This document shows positions 22,647 through 33,816 of a stretch of DNA of 64,000 nt, in pieces. Location: NCBI GenBank assembly GCA_963971225.1, contig OZ020270.1, positions 65,414,932 through 65,478,931 of the forward strand, written 5' to 3'. The DNA is from Melieria omissa (taxonomy: Eukaryota; Arthropoda; Insecta; Diptera; Ulidiidae). The position numbers were made by a program, and so were the translations under genes. The notes under the pieces are model-generated. The model was not told the origin of the DNA and searched no databases. It saw only the letters and a program-made list of their open reading frames with translations. Position 1 is the first letter of the stretch. Each line of letters starts with the position of its first letter.

Positions 22647-24697
22647 AACTATATGTTGCTAAACACAGGAATTTTCTTTTAATTATAACATTTGTCCTAC
22701 ACAAACGCAGTTTTTACAGTTTGAGGAAAAAATACTAAAAGATGCAACCAACAATTCATTCCTAACAAAAAGCAACTCTGATTTGGCCCCCCTAGTTTGG
22801 CGGCTCTCTGAGCCTGGCGTACCTTGTTAATATACCTTGTTTGTTATTATTGTTGCCGGCTGGGAAATTAAACATTGGCTTCGAATTATTTTTGCTTTTT
22901 GGATCATTCTGCGTGCAACGCGGTGCGTACATACGACGGAGTGTAGCGTGCAAAAATATTTGAGAACGAATGTCAAAAGGGGATAACTTATCGACTAAAA
23001 AAGTCACTATGGTATAAAGTTATGACAGTATTTTTAATATCAAAGATAACTAAACGATTCGGTACAATCGTTATGCACGAAATATCTTTTAAATTGTGGA
23101 TTTACATACAAACATATATCGAAAAAAAAGCAAAACAAAAAATTTATTCTGCCATCATTCGGGATCGTCGTTGTTTACTTACTTTTTCATATAACTTAAC
23201 ATATCTATTATAATAGATATGTACATACATTAGACATGCTTAAAAGCACAAATTTGTAATTACAATTCTATGGAACCTCTCATTTTTTTAGGTTTAACAT
23301 ACAAATGTTTGGGCCAAAAAACCTGGGGGCCAGGGGGATGAAAGGCGTAAGAATAAAATAATCAATCGCAGCGAGAAGTCATTTACGCCAAAATTTGCCA
23401 CAGCTTAGCCGTCAAGTGCTCATAAGGAAATAAAAATCTCTTCACGCAGAAGGTCGATCGCATAATAACATGAAAAAAATTGGGGGAATTACCAGCCAAT
23501 GTCAGCCAGAATCAAATATTCAAAACTTACAATTTTCATTCGCTGATAAACACAACAACAATGATAGCACATCGCGCTTCATTCGCTTCATTGAAAATAA
23601 CAGTAACTTCTATCGCCGGCATCGAGCGCACGAGCTCGCTCTGCACCACTCGGCACTTACCGAGGTTACAATAACAGAGATCATCGTAGCACGAGAAATT
23701 AACAGAGACAAAAGTTCTGTTCAACCAACTCTGTTATCTTCCCTCCTGCTGCTTTTCGCCCGTATACGAAATTCAGATTGCTTCGCTGGTTGACATCCGC
23801 ATTCTGTATACTGTTTATTTTGTGCACAAACATTTGTGTCCAAGGTAACACATTTTTTCAAATCCATTCTTCAACATACGAAACTGCAGCAAAATGCAAA
23901 AGGTTCTGACCGTATTCGGACGTCGGAACCAGAGAAAAGTGATAAATGAATCCGTGATTATCGCTTGTCGGAATTACGCGCACATATACGTACTAATGTT
24001 GGAACCAACATGGTTTTCTCCCATTACTATTAAAATGAGCGCGAGAAGCTAAAAAAAAATTTGGCACATTTGCATTTTGACTTACCCCTGCCTCCTTATA
24101 GTTCAAGGTGCAAACTAAGAGGTCTGCATTCTCTTGAAAATAGAAAAGTGATCGCAGCAATAACTTTTTTTTACAACATTATCACTGGTAATATTGAATG
24201 CCAGCAACTGTTGAAGTTGGTAAGATTTAATGTTCCTACCAGAAATCTTTGACGGCACTACACCTTTTATGTTAATGCGTATAAGTCTAATTATGCTCTG
24301 AATGATCTAATCACAAGTTGAATTCAATAAGTTAGCTTTAAATAAGAATCCTTTTTTAGATTTCTCCCTAAGCAAATTTTCGTTCAAAAATAGATTACTT
24401 TCTTATTTTCAAGTAGCTTATGTGCACCTTCTAAATAAGTACATTTTAATTGTAATCTAGTCTGTAAGGTTGTTTACCCATAGACTCAATAAATAAATAA
24501 ACAAATAAATAAACATTTAGAAAGCTTATAAAACCAATTTGGACATGCTGGTATTTATAAACCGTAGACCGTTTGACCATAGTCAAAGAAAATTTTGCTA
24601 CTGGGTGGTACAGAAATGTTTATTTTGTTATTAATGTTCATTAATATGTTAAATTATCTTTTGTTGTTGTTGTTAAATTATTTTAATGGATTATTTT
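22647..24697. other. No gene recognised
   Basis: About 2 kb of AT-rich DNA. The longest open frame (23470-23793, plus) has no motif and no coding character that I can see. A short (AAAT)n stretch lies near 24490. Nothing else recognised. Confidence 0.45.
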
Positions 24698-24836
24698 TTA
24701 ACCCTCATCGGTCCCTCAAGAAATACATCTAATCGGTCCCATTGTATGCGCGCGCATACACATATATTTTTAATTGTAAAAAAGCTAAAAAAAATTAACA
24801 ACCATTTATGTTTTGTGATTTTTGAAGTGAAACTTC

Positions 24837-25100
24837 TTTACGCACGCTTGGCATGGGGAGTAAGCTGGCAAACGCGTGACGTAAGCGTTACGAAAAGTGT
24901 GATCGGGCGAGGCGAACGGGAGTTGAGTGGTTTACGCACGCTTGACTTGGGGAGTAAGCTGGCGAACGCGTTACGAAAAGTGTGATCGGCCGAGGCGAAC
25001 GGGAGTTGAGTGGTTTACGCACGCTTGACTTGGGAAGTAAGCTGGCGAACGCGTTACGAAAAGTGTGATCGGGCGAGGCGAACGGGAGTTGAGTGGGGGA
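24837..25100. repeat. Three-copy tandem repeat, 83-94 bp period
   Basis: Units start with TTTACGCACGCTTG at about 24837, 24931 and 25014 and end in GCGAACGGGAGTTGAGTGG. The first unit has an extra 11 bp. They are GC-richer than their surroundings. A further pair of direct repeats (GCAAGAGA.AGCAGTGCGC) lies at about 25105 and 25181. They may be subterminal repeats of the host transposon or part of an unrecognised element. Confidence 0.8.
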
Positions 25101-25308
25101 TATAAGCAAGAGACAGCAGTGCGCTCGCACATTTTCTTTCTCTGTTCCTCTCATAGCAATTGTCTGTATGACAGTGTAGGAGCAAGAGAGAGCAGTGCGC
25201 GCGCACACTTTCTTTTCTTTACGAAAATAAAAGATCTATGCAAAAATATTAATTTTCCAATGAGAACATAAAATAAGTTTAAATATTTGTAGAAAATTTA
25301 TATAAGTA

Positions 25309-25864
25309 CCTTGTGACCGAAAAGTTTCCGGAAATTTTAAATAAAACGCAAAATTCTTAATCTACATCAATATTTATTTTATCTCCTTCAAAATATGCTC
25401 CATTAGAAGCGATACACATATGCCAACTTTTCTTCCAATCATCAAAACATTTTTTATAGGCGCTTTCCGGTATGGCTTTGAGTTCCCTCTGCGAATTCTG
25501 TTTTACGTCTTCTATGGATTCAAAACGCGTTCCTCTGAGTGGCAATTTGAGTTTGGGAAACAGGAAAAAGTCACACGGTGCAAGATCAGGTGAATACGGT
25601 GGCTGTTCGATGGTATTTATTGAATGTTTGGCCTTAAAATCGTTGATAATGTTGGCTCGGTGCGAGGGAGCATTATCGTCATGAAATATCCATGAATTAT
25701 CCTTCCACAATTGAGGCCGTTTACCGGCCGGATATTTTCACGCAAACGTCTTAAAACAGTCAAATAATAGTCTTTACCGACCGTTTGTCCTTCAGCGACG
25801 AATTCATGATGCACCACACCACCAATTTTAAATGAGAATTTCCGGAAACTTTTCGGTCACAATG
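25309..25864 (-). mobile_element. Internally deleted mariner-family element
   Basis: TA on both sides (25307-25308 and 25865-25866) flanks ends that share TTGTGACCGAAAAGTTTCCG. At 556 bp it keeps only the C-terminal coding part. Confidence 0.85.
25357..25817 (-). pseudogene. mariner transposase, C-terminal half
   Basis: Minus-strand frames contain FHDDNAPSHRA, with the second catalytic Asp, and YSPDLAPCDFFLFPKLK, with the third catalytic position, followed by the usual C-terminal helix region. A short upstream frame (25817-25617) carries the preceding segment (VHHEFVAEGQTVGKDYY) in a different frame. The DNA-binding half is absent. Confidence 0.88.
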
Positions 25865-25874
25865 TATATGTATA

Positions 25875-26480
25875 GGGTGTTTTTTTTAGAGGTTTGTTTT
25901 TCGAATAGAGAAAAAACTGGCATTTTGTGATCAAATCTGGCAACTCTAATGTCATTTATGTTCAGTTTGGTTTGCCATTTCATTATGAACAGGTTGACAA
26001 AAGAACAACGCTTGCAAATCGTGCAAATTTATTTCGAAAATAATGGTTCAGTTCGCGAAGTTTACCGCAAGCTCCGTCCATTTTATGGCCGACATAATCG
26101 TCCATCAGAGCAAAATCGGTCCATCCATCGGTTAACCATGGGTCGTTTTCGCACTATGTTTACTCTATGTGATAATACGCATCCGCAGAGACGTCGAACA
26201 GTGCGCACCGAAGAAACAATTGCCGCTGTAGAGCAAAATGTTGAAAAGGACCCGAATGAATCGATTCGCCACCGTGCACAGCAATTGGAGCTGGTTGAAA
26301 ATTGGACCTGTAGAATTGGCTTTATTCGAGCCAGCCGCGGCGGCCACATGCCCGAAATCATATTTAAACATTAATGGCATAAAATTATCCTTCCAATAAA
26401 ACCAAATTGATGGACATTAAAACGATTTTCTTGTGTTTTATTTCAATTCGAAGTTCTATACCTCTAAAAAAAACACCCTA
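25875..26480 (+). mobile_element. Internally deleted Tc1-like element
   Basis: The ends are AGGGTGTTTTTTTTAGAGGT and its complement (ACCTCTAAAAAAAACACCCT), inside TA dinucleotides. It begins 10 bp after the preceding mariner derivative. About 0.6 kb remains of an element normally over 1 kb. Confidence 0.8.
25949..26374 (+). pseudogene. Tc1-like transposase, N-terminal part
   Basis: From the Met at 25985 the frame shows a helix-turn-helix segment (TKEQRLQIVQIYFENNGSVR) typical of a Tc1-related insect family, then a region with HPQRRRTVRTEETIAAVEQN. It ends in a short C-terminal tail that follows a deletion. The DDE catalytic core is missing. Confidence 0.75.
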
Positions 26481-26518
26481 TACATACATGTATATATTGT
26501 ACACACATATATATATAT

Positions 26519-26966
26519 TGTAACGATAAGACAGTCTGTCGCTGTGCAAAGCAACCCTGCCGCTACGTGCCGTGCTATAATCCAATCTGGCAACGACGGC
26601 CGCGATGGTAACTTCTAGTCCAATCTGGCAACGACGGCCGCAATAATAACTTTTAGTCCAACCTGGCAATGATGGAAACTTTGAGTCCACTCCGGAATGT
26701 GCGGGAACGATCCGCGCGATGGCCTGGCAGGTATAAAAGGCAGCCGGATGCGGCGCAGCGAGTCAGTCTGGTTTTGACAAGTGAAGTTGCCACACGGAGT
26801 GATTAAGCAAATATTTAAGTGTACGAACAGTAAAGTGTAAACTGTGAATAATAAAGTGACTGTTGGTTTATTTTATTGTCTGCGTTTAAGAAACTGACTG
26901 TGTTTTATTTTCAAATTACACAATCCAGAGATACGTAACAGCCCACTAGACTTAGTATTCGTAACA
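26519..26966 (+). repeat. Solo gypsy LTR, 448 bp
   Basis: It starts TGTAACGATAAGACAG and ends ATTCGTAACA, with ATAT before and ATAC after, a 4-bp duplication with one mismatch. It carries three copies of the roughly 40-bp U3 repeat, one more than the 425-bp LTR. TATAAAAG lies at 26732-26739 and TCAGTC at 26763-26768. No internal region is attached, so it arose by LTR-LTR recombination. Confidence 0.93.
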
Positions 26967-27220
26967 ATACACATACAGATGGAGCGAAAGAAGTTTCACT
27001 TCAGTCGTGTGGTCATAAGCACACTCGTTTTTTTATGTTTATTATATTGATTACTATCATATTAATACATTTGAATTGCATAAAGGTAGATTTAGAATGA
27101 AATTAAAATTAGATTACATATATTAGAAAACAAAATTGAATTTTTAACTTTCGTCAATTATTTGTACATTTTTCGCATAAACTGAAATAATGTTCAGCAC
27201 AAATGAAATTTCTACACTTT

Positions 27221-27752
27221 TCACAGCGTGTGGCAAAAAGACTTTTTTATTTTTATATGTGCAGATGTAGCATCGGCCTCGTTTTGATGTACTTGGTAAA
27301 AATGGCGAATCCCCCGAATTCTTTGAATAACACTGGAAGCATCATTACTTTGAGGTTGTTTTTTACGTTTAGTGATCTGTTTTTCAACGAGATTCAATCC
27401 AAGCTGCTCGATAAAAAGGCGACGACGAATATTATGGTTCGTTTTAGAATTTTTCCAATTCGGGAACAATACAATGAACGTCACGAATGCATTCAACGCA
27501 CTAACATCAAGCATGTTACAAAATACTGCCATTGGCCACCGATTAACTTTTCGGTTGCATGTGTACGTAGCCACCATTTGATCCATAGTATCAACTCTAC
27601 TCTTGGTTTTGTTGTAGTCTTCAATGATGTTAGGTTTCTTCTGTTCACTATTCTCATATATGCTGACAACATTGTGGTATGTACTGAGCAATGTCACAAA
27701 TCGGTACCGGCGAGGAACATATGACAACATAACTGCTTGCAATTTATGTTCA
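27221..27752 (-). pseudogene. piggyBac-like transposase, C-terminal part
   Basis: This is the downstream part of the transposase gene, separated from its upstream part by the errantivirus. It contains MLSYVPRRYRFVTLLS, the third catalytic Asp in DYNKTKSRVDTMDQ, and the following conserved segment with NRKVNRWPMAVFCNML. Open frame at this strand continues rightward to 27901, but residues upstream of 27757 come from the errantiviral LTR, not the transposase. The usual C-terminal Cys-rich finger is not obvious; residues at the end are TSAHIKIKKSFCHTL. Confidence 0.88.
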
Positions 27753-27756
27753 TATA

Positions 27757-28132
27757 AGTTATCGGAAACAAGTCCCGCTAAATGCTGACGGCGCGTAACT
27801 TTTAATTCATTGTTGAATGCATGCACCGTCAGCAAGACACTCGGGCCGTTGACCACCCAAAAGCACGGAGCGCTCGGGCTATTGACCGCACCAGTGCGCA
27901 CGCTAGCGCTTGTGAAACCCTATACGGCACGCGAGGCGCGGAGTCAGCTAAAGTTGCGAGAACGGCAGTGGTGAGTGTAACGACGTCAGCAGAACGGCAG
28001 TGGAGGAACGCGACGCTGTAGCTTTAAGTTTAGATTAAGAATAATGTTACGTCCGGTTGGAAGACTTTTAGTAAACCGTTCGGATCGCCAGCCAACGCTG
28101 CGATCAGAAATGAGAAACTAAATTGTTCAATT
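27757..28132 (+). repeat. Errantivirus 5' LTR
   Basis: It begins AGTTATCGG and ends CAATT, the AG...TT type of terminus found in insect errantiviruses. The last 120 bp recur at 32115-32234. Confidence 0.8.
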
Positions 28133-28149
28133 GGCGCCTAACGTGGGGC
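28132..28149 (+). other. Primer-binding site, tRNA-Lys type
   Basis: TGGCGCCTAACGTGGGGC differs at one position from the complement of the tRNA-Lys 3' end used by gypsy. It overlaps the last base of the LTR. Confidence 0.85.
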
Positions 28150-28500
28150 TTGCGGAACTGTGTAATCGGTGCAACGTTACACGTCAAAAAGTGAAAGTAA
28201 CGTGAGTACGACTAGCAGCGGAGCAGCGAGGCAGCAGACGCAAGGACAGAAACCCGAGTACGACTAGCAGCGGAAATCTGTGCAACACTACAAGTTGAAA
28301 AGCAAAAGTAACGCGAGTACGACTAGCAGCGGAAAAAGCGGATCGACGGAAAAAAGGGAAACAAGGAAACCAAAAGGAGCAGGGCATAACAATGGAAATG
28401 TAAGTGAAATACTCGTGCGCCATTAAAAATTAAATATTAAATAAAATTGCCATCCCACGGCGTGTAAGTGATAATAAATAAAACTGCCATCCCACTACGC

Positions 28501-30090
28501 ATGAGTGAAATATTGGAAGATTTATTTAAGAATTTGAAACTAGAAAGTACCGACATCATGAACACAGAGCAGGTAACTGAACTAGTGAAGGCGGAAGTAG
28601 GCCGTGCATTGGCGCTGCAAAAATTAGAATATGATAAGAAAATTTCATCGATACAGAATCAGATGAAACCAAAAATAGAGAAATTCCTGAAGGTAGCGAT
28701 TAACCCGTTGATAACGTGCGAGGTATCTCTGGACGCGATCAAGTCGCTACCAGAATTTGTCGGTCAGCCCGGTACGTACGTATCGTGGCGCGAGGCTGCG
28801 CACAATGCGTATAAATTGTTTAAACGTTACGATGGTAGCGAACGTCACTACCAGGCGGTGGTTATTCTTAGGAACAGGATACGAGGTGCAGCCGACGCAG
28901 TACTCTCATCCTTCAACACGGTACTTAATTTTAACGCGATAATTTCTCGACTCGGCTTCACCTACTCGGGCAAGCGGCCGATATATCTCATCGAGCAAGA
29001 GCTGTCCACTCTGAGGCAGGGTTCCATGGCGTGTCTGGAATTTTATGATGAGGTGGAAAAAAAATTAACCCTATTGGCCAATAAAACCATTATGTCGTAC
29101 GAAGCGTAGGTAGCGGACACGATAAATGAAAAATACAGGGCCGATGCTCTGAGGGTATTCATATCGGGGTTAAGGAAACCCCTATGCGATATCCTTTTCG
29201 CGTCAAGGCCAGCTGACCTCCCGTCTGCCCTGGCCCTAGCGCAGGAGGTAGACGCTAATCACGAGCGCTACACTTTTGCAGCCAATTTCGCGGCCAGGTC
29301 ATATGAAACTAATAATAAAGGCAATCAGAAACCGAAGCTAAATAATCAGGGGACTGGCAACGCCGAATTCTCCCCGGGACAGAAGAACCCATATTACTCG
29401 AATAGGCAGAATTTTTTTAATAATCAGGGACAAAATAACAGGTTTAATACTAATAAAAAACAGGGGACGGAAGTTGAACCCATGGAAGTAGATCCTTCCT
29501 TGTCACAATTCAAGCACAAAAATTGTAATTATAGCCCAGGTGGGAATTATGTGCCACATCAGGGCAATCAACAGAAGCGCACGGCGAATTCCGGGAGTTA
29601 TACTGGACCGAAGTTGCAGCGAATGAATCATTTAAATCATGAGATTGATTTGCCTAGTGAATCGGTGTACGGCGAGGAGGCGGATCAGGCGATAAACGAC
29701 ATGGAAAACGATCAACTTAATTTTTTAGAGGAAGGTCCCTCCTACCATGGTTTTAAAAGATGGAAAGCCTTCATTGACGAATGCAATGCAAAGCTCATCT
29801 ACAAACCAGGGAAAGAAAACGTGGTGGCGGATGCGTTGTTTAGACAGCACATAAACGCTCTAGACACTGTGAGCACCGAGACAATTCACAGTGAGGAATC
29901 GTTAACCAATACCATAGAAAGAACCGATAAACCGGTGAATTGTTTCCGAAACCAGATACTGGTAGAAGAGGGTGTAGAACCCCATAAGAGGAGCTTTATC
30001 ACGTTCGGGAAGAAAATGAGACACTTAATTTCGTTCAAAACCAAGTCGGACTTCGCCGACATTGGCGAAGTTTCAACACGAATTAACTGA
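28501..30090 (+). pseudogene. gag: Errantivirus Gag fused in frame to the RNase H tail
   Basis: The frame from Met 28501 (an in-frame upstream Met exists at 28468) is interrupted by one TAG at 29107-29109 and otherwise stays open to 30090. The first two thirds is an errantiviral Gag capsid region, followed by an Asn/Gln-rich basic tail. At about 29750 Gag is joined directly to the last part of RNase H (KPGKENVVADAL). Protease, reverse transcriptase and most of RNase H have been removed without loss of frame. The coding frame after the junction ends at 30090, near the start of the integrase. Confidence 0.85.
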
Positions 30091-31100
30091 ATTATTTCCT
30101 ACAGTAAAATTTAGGCATACAGAAAAATTTGTTGCAGACATACCAGACCCGGGCGAACAACAGGAAATTATAGCGGCCGAACATAATCGAGCACATCGAG
30201 CAGCCCAAGAAAACGTAAAACAGATACCAGAAGACTACTTTTTTCCGAACATGGAGAAAAAGACCAAGCAATTTGTGGCGAACTGTCGTGTTTGTGCTCA
30301 GGCGAAGTATGACCGCCATCCAAAAAAAACAACGTATAGCCGAGACACCCATACCAACACATTGCGGGGAAATCCTTCACGTAGACATATTCTCCACCGG
30401 CTCGAGGCAATTTCTGACTTGCATCGACAAATTTTCAAAATTTGCGATCGTACAGTCTTAAGATCCAGAACAATAGTGGATGTGAAGCCGCAGTTGTTGC
30501 GTTAAGCAATTGCAACAACTGCGTTATTGCAACTGTTTAGTGGCACAAAAACCATTTATTGTGACAACGAAAAGTCACTCAATTCACACAGTATCAAAGC
30601 AATGTTATAAAACCAGTTTGACATTGACATTGTGAATGCTCCACCCCTTCACAGTACGTCGAATGGTCAAGTAGAGCGATTCCACAGCACACTGATGGAG
30701 ATATCACGATGCCTTAAGTTCAACAAGGATCTGGACGATATCGACGAGTTAATCCTCCTGGCCACAATCGAATACAATAGGTCCATCCATACAGTAACCG
30801 GGACCAAACCCATAGCCACATTTCATTCAGCAGATTGTAACGAACAAATAGCATCGCGCTGGCAAACTGCACAAGAAAAAGAGCTGACAAATCATAACAG
30901 GAACAGGCAGAGTAGAGAATTCTCGGTGGGAGAAAAGGTAATGGTAAAAACCAACCGGCGACTAGGGAACAAGCTGACGCCTCGCTACGTCGAAGGAGTA
31001 GTGGAGCAAGATTTAGGCACGACAGTGCTTATTAGGGGAGGAGGGTCCATAAAGACAACCTTCGCTTCCCACTTAAGGAAAATTTTTACTATTTTTAGGA
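30062..31100 (+). pseudogene. pol: Errantivirus integrase, frameshifted
   Basis: The His/His and Cys/Cys zinc-finger region lies at about 30170-30310. The first core Asp segment is in another frame at about 30380-30450. A stop-containing stretch follows, and the C-terminal core with the catalytic Glu segment (GQVERFHST) and basic C-terminal domain is open from 30632. At least two frame changes separate these parts. It is non-functional. Confidence 0.85.
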
Positions 31101-32114
31101 CCATTTCGGGATTGGTTATAGCCATATTAATATCGGCATCGACGGGACGGGTAATCGACTACTCCAAACTACATTCCGGTGGCCATTGGCGACGTCATAA
31201 TCTGGGAGAACCTCGGGCATATAAAGTACGTTTCGAATCTGACCCTGTACGAGCTACTACGGGAAGAGACAATCAACGCCACGAATCATGATGAGTTTGA
31301 CAGAATACTAACGACGGAGGAGCGGTTGATCGAATCACAGCACCGACAGATTACCATTGACACGGAAGTTCAGAGGGAAATTAACAGCTTGACAATTACA
31401 ATAAATACAATCCTAAAGACAGCCAAACAAAGGGAAATAGACACAGGCCACCTCTATGACATACTTTTAGCCAGGAATAGAGCTATTATAACAGAGTTGA
31501 ATGGCATAATTACATCTATCACTTTCGCTCAAATTGGGATTTTAAACCCTGTCATCCTAGATGACAGTGAAATAAATTTGAAAATAAGAAACGAGCATTT
31601 CACAAACCTGACAGTAGCCGATATCATGTCCGTAGCTAAGATTAAGACTACAATTTAACAATGTAATATATTTCTTGATAAGCTTTCCTATCCCGAAACT
31701 TAGGTGTAAGAAAATAAATATTTTACCAGTAGCTCGCGGGAATCGAATCCTGCACCTTCAGGAAGCCGTCTTAGCCGTGTGCAACAACAGTACGGTGGCT
31801 GTGAAGAACTGCAGTAACACAACACCGACATTCTGCCTAACATTGACGACTGCATCATGCGCTCCACAGCTGATGACACGCAACTCCGCCAACTGCAGAA
31901 CAACGTTCAACGACCTCGCGCCAGTTACCACAATAGGCGACGGATTGGTAGCCATTAACAATCAGCTGGTCACCATAGAAGAAAAGGGCGAAGCTCCCGT
32001 TACAATCAACGGTACCTACCTGGTGCTCTTCAAGGACTACGTAAAAATTAATGGAACGATTTTCTACAATGAGAATGCAACGGCACCCCTAAAGCCCGAA
32101 ACACCTTGGGTAGG
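31101..32114 (+). pseudogene. env: Errantivirus Env fragments
   Basis: Two successive open frames follow the integrase (about 31110-31658 and 31675-32114). The first begins with a hydrophobic signal-like stretch and continues into helical, coiled sequence; the second is rich in Cys and Asn-linked glycosylation sequons. Position and character fit the fusion-type Env of insect errantiviruses. The C-terminal region, including any transmembrane anchor, is missing because the frame runs straight into the shortened LTR. I describe it only from its position and composition. Confidence 0.65.
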
Positions 32115-32234
32115 ACGCTGTAGCTTTAAGTTTAGATTAAGAATAATGTTACGTCCGGTTGGAAGACTTTTAGTAAACCGTTCGGATCGCCAGCCAACGC
32201 TGCGATCAGAAATGAGAAACAAAATTGTTTAATT
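32115..32234 (+). repeat. Errantivirus 3' LTR, 5'-shortened
   Basis: About 120 bp matching the last part of the 5' LTR (from GACGCTGTAGC), ending TTTAATT. The first two thirds of the LTR are missing, together with the end of Env, so one deletion probably removed both. Confidence 0.85.
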
Positions 32235-32238
32235 TATA

Positions 32239-33483
32239 CAACTTCTGTATGATAAATTGGCTTTTGACGCATGTCGAGTAGAATTGAGGGAATTTCAGTC
32301 CTATTTTTCCTTATTGTTCCCAAAATAGTCATGCGATTTTTATGCAAATCTTATGCCAATTCATACGAAGTGAAAAAGTTGTCACACGTTACATTTCTGT
32401 CAGAAAGTCCTTCCACCAAATCCAAAACAACACGCCGTCCGAGATTGCGTTCAGGAGTGACATTACGATTCCGACCAACATAAATTTGTGTGTTGTATGC
32501 ATACCAGCTTTTTGAGTCGCATAGCACCCAAATTTTGATGCCATATTTCGCCGGCTTGGTTGGAATATACTGACGATACGGACATCGCCCACGATATGGA
32601 ACTAACTGTTCATCTACGGTAATGTTTTTTCCTGGTGTGTATACAGCTTTAAAATTATGATTCCATTCATCGTATACATTTCGAATCGGTGCCAATTTGT
32701 CACGAACAGAAGTACTTGTAGATGCAGTGTTGGCCATAAGTTGTTCGCGGTCATCAAATCGAATGCAACCATGGATACGCTTGAACATTTTCAAAGACAT
32801 TATTGCTCTAAATATTGCCCGACCAGTTTCTTCATTCCACAGTTTAGTGACACATTCACCGTATGACCGATACACACCAGAAAGCAGCAACAATCCAAAG
32901 TATGCGTGCAGAGTATCCAAATCAATGTTTTCCCATTCGTCTTTGTACTTTCGCACACCATATAAATTCGCCATGTTCAAAATAATATTCTCAACCGGTC
33001 GAAGGAACATGTGAAATGCAAACGAAACATCAACTATATTAGCAGCTGCTAATGCTTTTGGACCTGAATTATAACAAAAATGAAACGTATAATGAACATG
33101 AACCCATAACAAAGAGGGTTTTAACCTGAAGTGAATTTTTCTGCACGTCGAAATGAATTTCTTCGATTTATATCAAATGGTTGCCATAAATATTCAATTT
33201 TCTTATTTTTTGAAAAATATTTCTTTTCAGGATTTGCTGCGTTTTCTTGTGCTAAATTTTGCTCAAGTGGCTCAATGTCGTCTTCATCCGAATGCACGCT
33301 AACTTCACTTTCATCATTCTCCTCGTCTGATAATGCAAAATCATCGTCACTATTGCACGGAGATTCGCCCGCTTCGCTTTCCAAATCAAAATCCATTTCT
33401 AGTTCATCTCGCTGCCTTCTTTCACGTAAAAAATACGTTATCAAATACTTCGAAACACAACCAAAATTCAAATAAATGCGCAA
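32239..33483 (-). pseudogene. piggyBac-like transposase, N-terminal and central part
   Basis: Exon 1 (to 33126) encodes an acidic N-terminus (SDDDFALSDEEND) typical of piggyBac transposases. After a 62-bp intron, exon 2 gives the conserved core: HAYFGLLLLSGVYRSYGE, TGRAIFRAIMS, the first catalytic Asp in NITVDEQLVPYRGRCP, and the second in TCDNFFTSYELA. An in-frame TAA (32353-32351) follows ELA. The frame then continues (ILGTIRKNR) to the errantivirus junction. With the C-terminal part at 27221-27752 all three catalytic Asp residues are still present. The gene is broken by the insertion and the stop. Confidence 0.9.
33064..33125 (-). other. Candidate 62-bp spliceosomal intron
   Basis: On the minus strand the frame reaches a stop right after CAG|GTTAAA, and the homologous protein resumes after a pyrimidine-rich stretch ending TTCAG. 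Removing 62 bp joins FTS to GPKALAAAN in frame. The length is typical for short fly introns. Confidence 0.65.
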
Positions 33484-33816
33484 ACTTCACTTATGTGTGT
33501 TCCAGAATAAACTGAATTTCATAAAATGAAAAAATAAGAGCGTGCTATAAATCCACACAAAAATAAGCGGCAATTCCAGGTGCCTGCTTATGTGTATGTG
33601 CGCACACACACAGGGACCGATTCGTAACTATATATAGTTATAACTGCACATGCAAATACAGTAAGGGTACAAATTCAAAAACGGGGTTTTTGGCTGTTCA
33701 GGCAAAATAATTCTACTTTGCAAAATACATGGTCATTCCACTGAACCGTTTTTATTTTATTCAAGGTTAAAGACCAAATTGTATGCGTGCGCATACAGGG
33801 GACCGATGAGGGTTAA

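Larger units (their letters stand above)
27757..32234 (+). mobile_element. Errantivirus (gypsy/yoyo-like endogenous retrovirus), deleted and decayed
   Basis: It lies between two TATA copies (27753-27756 and 32235-32238). Removing it and one TATA makes the two transposase halves of the host piggyBac read in frame, which fixes the boundaries. The order is 5' LTR, tRNA-Lys-type primer site, Gag, RNase H tail, integrase, Env fragments and a 5'-shortened 3' LTR. Protease, reverse transcriptase and most of RNase H are deleted. Stops and frameshifts are found in Gag and integrase, and Env lacks its C-terminal part. It cannot replicate by itself. Confidence 0.88.
24702..33812 (-). mobile_element. piggyBac-like transposon carrying four nested insertions
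   Basis: TTAA at 24698-24701 and 33813-33816 flanks matching ends CCCTCATCGGTCCC. Just inside each end is a palindrome of alternating bases, TGTATGCGCGCGCATACA (24743-24760) and a one-mismatch version at 33780-33797. The transposase gene runs right to left. Later insertions are a mariner derivative (25309-25864), a Tc1-like derivative (25875-26480), a solo gypsy LTR (26519-26966) and an errantivirus (27757-32234). Without them the transposon would be about 3 kb, a usual size for this superfamily. Confidence 0.9.

Noticed and set aside
23470..23793. A 107-codon open frame as a possible host gene
   Set aside because: No domain, no codon bias that I can see, overlapping open frames on both strands and no neighbouring signals.
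25873..26482. The mariner and Tc1-like derivatives as one composite transposon
   Set aside because: Each has its own complete inverted ends and TA sites, with 10 bp between them. Side-by-side insertion is simpler.
27782..28132. A TG-type start of the errantivirus LTR at 27783
   Set aside because: The start at 27757 (AGTTA) gives matching TATA duplications and makes the interrupted transposase frame continuous, so it fits better.
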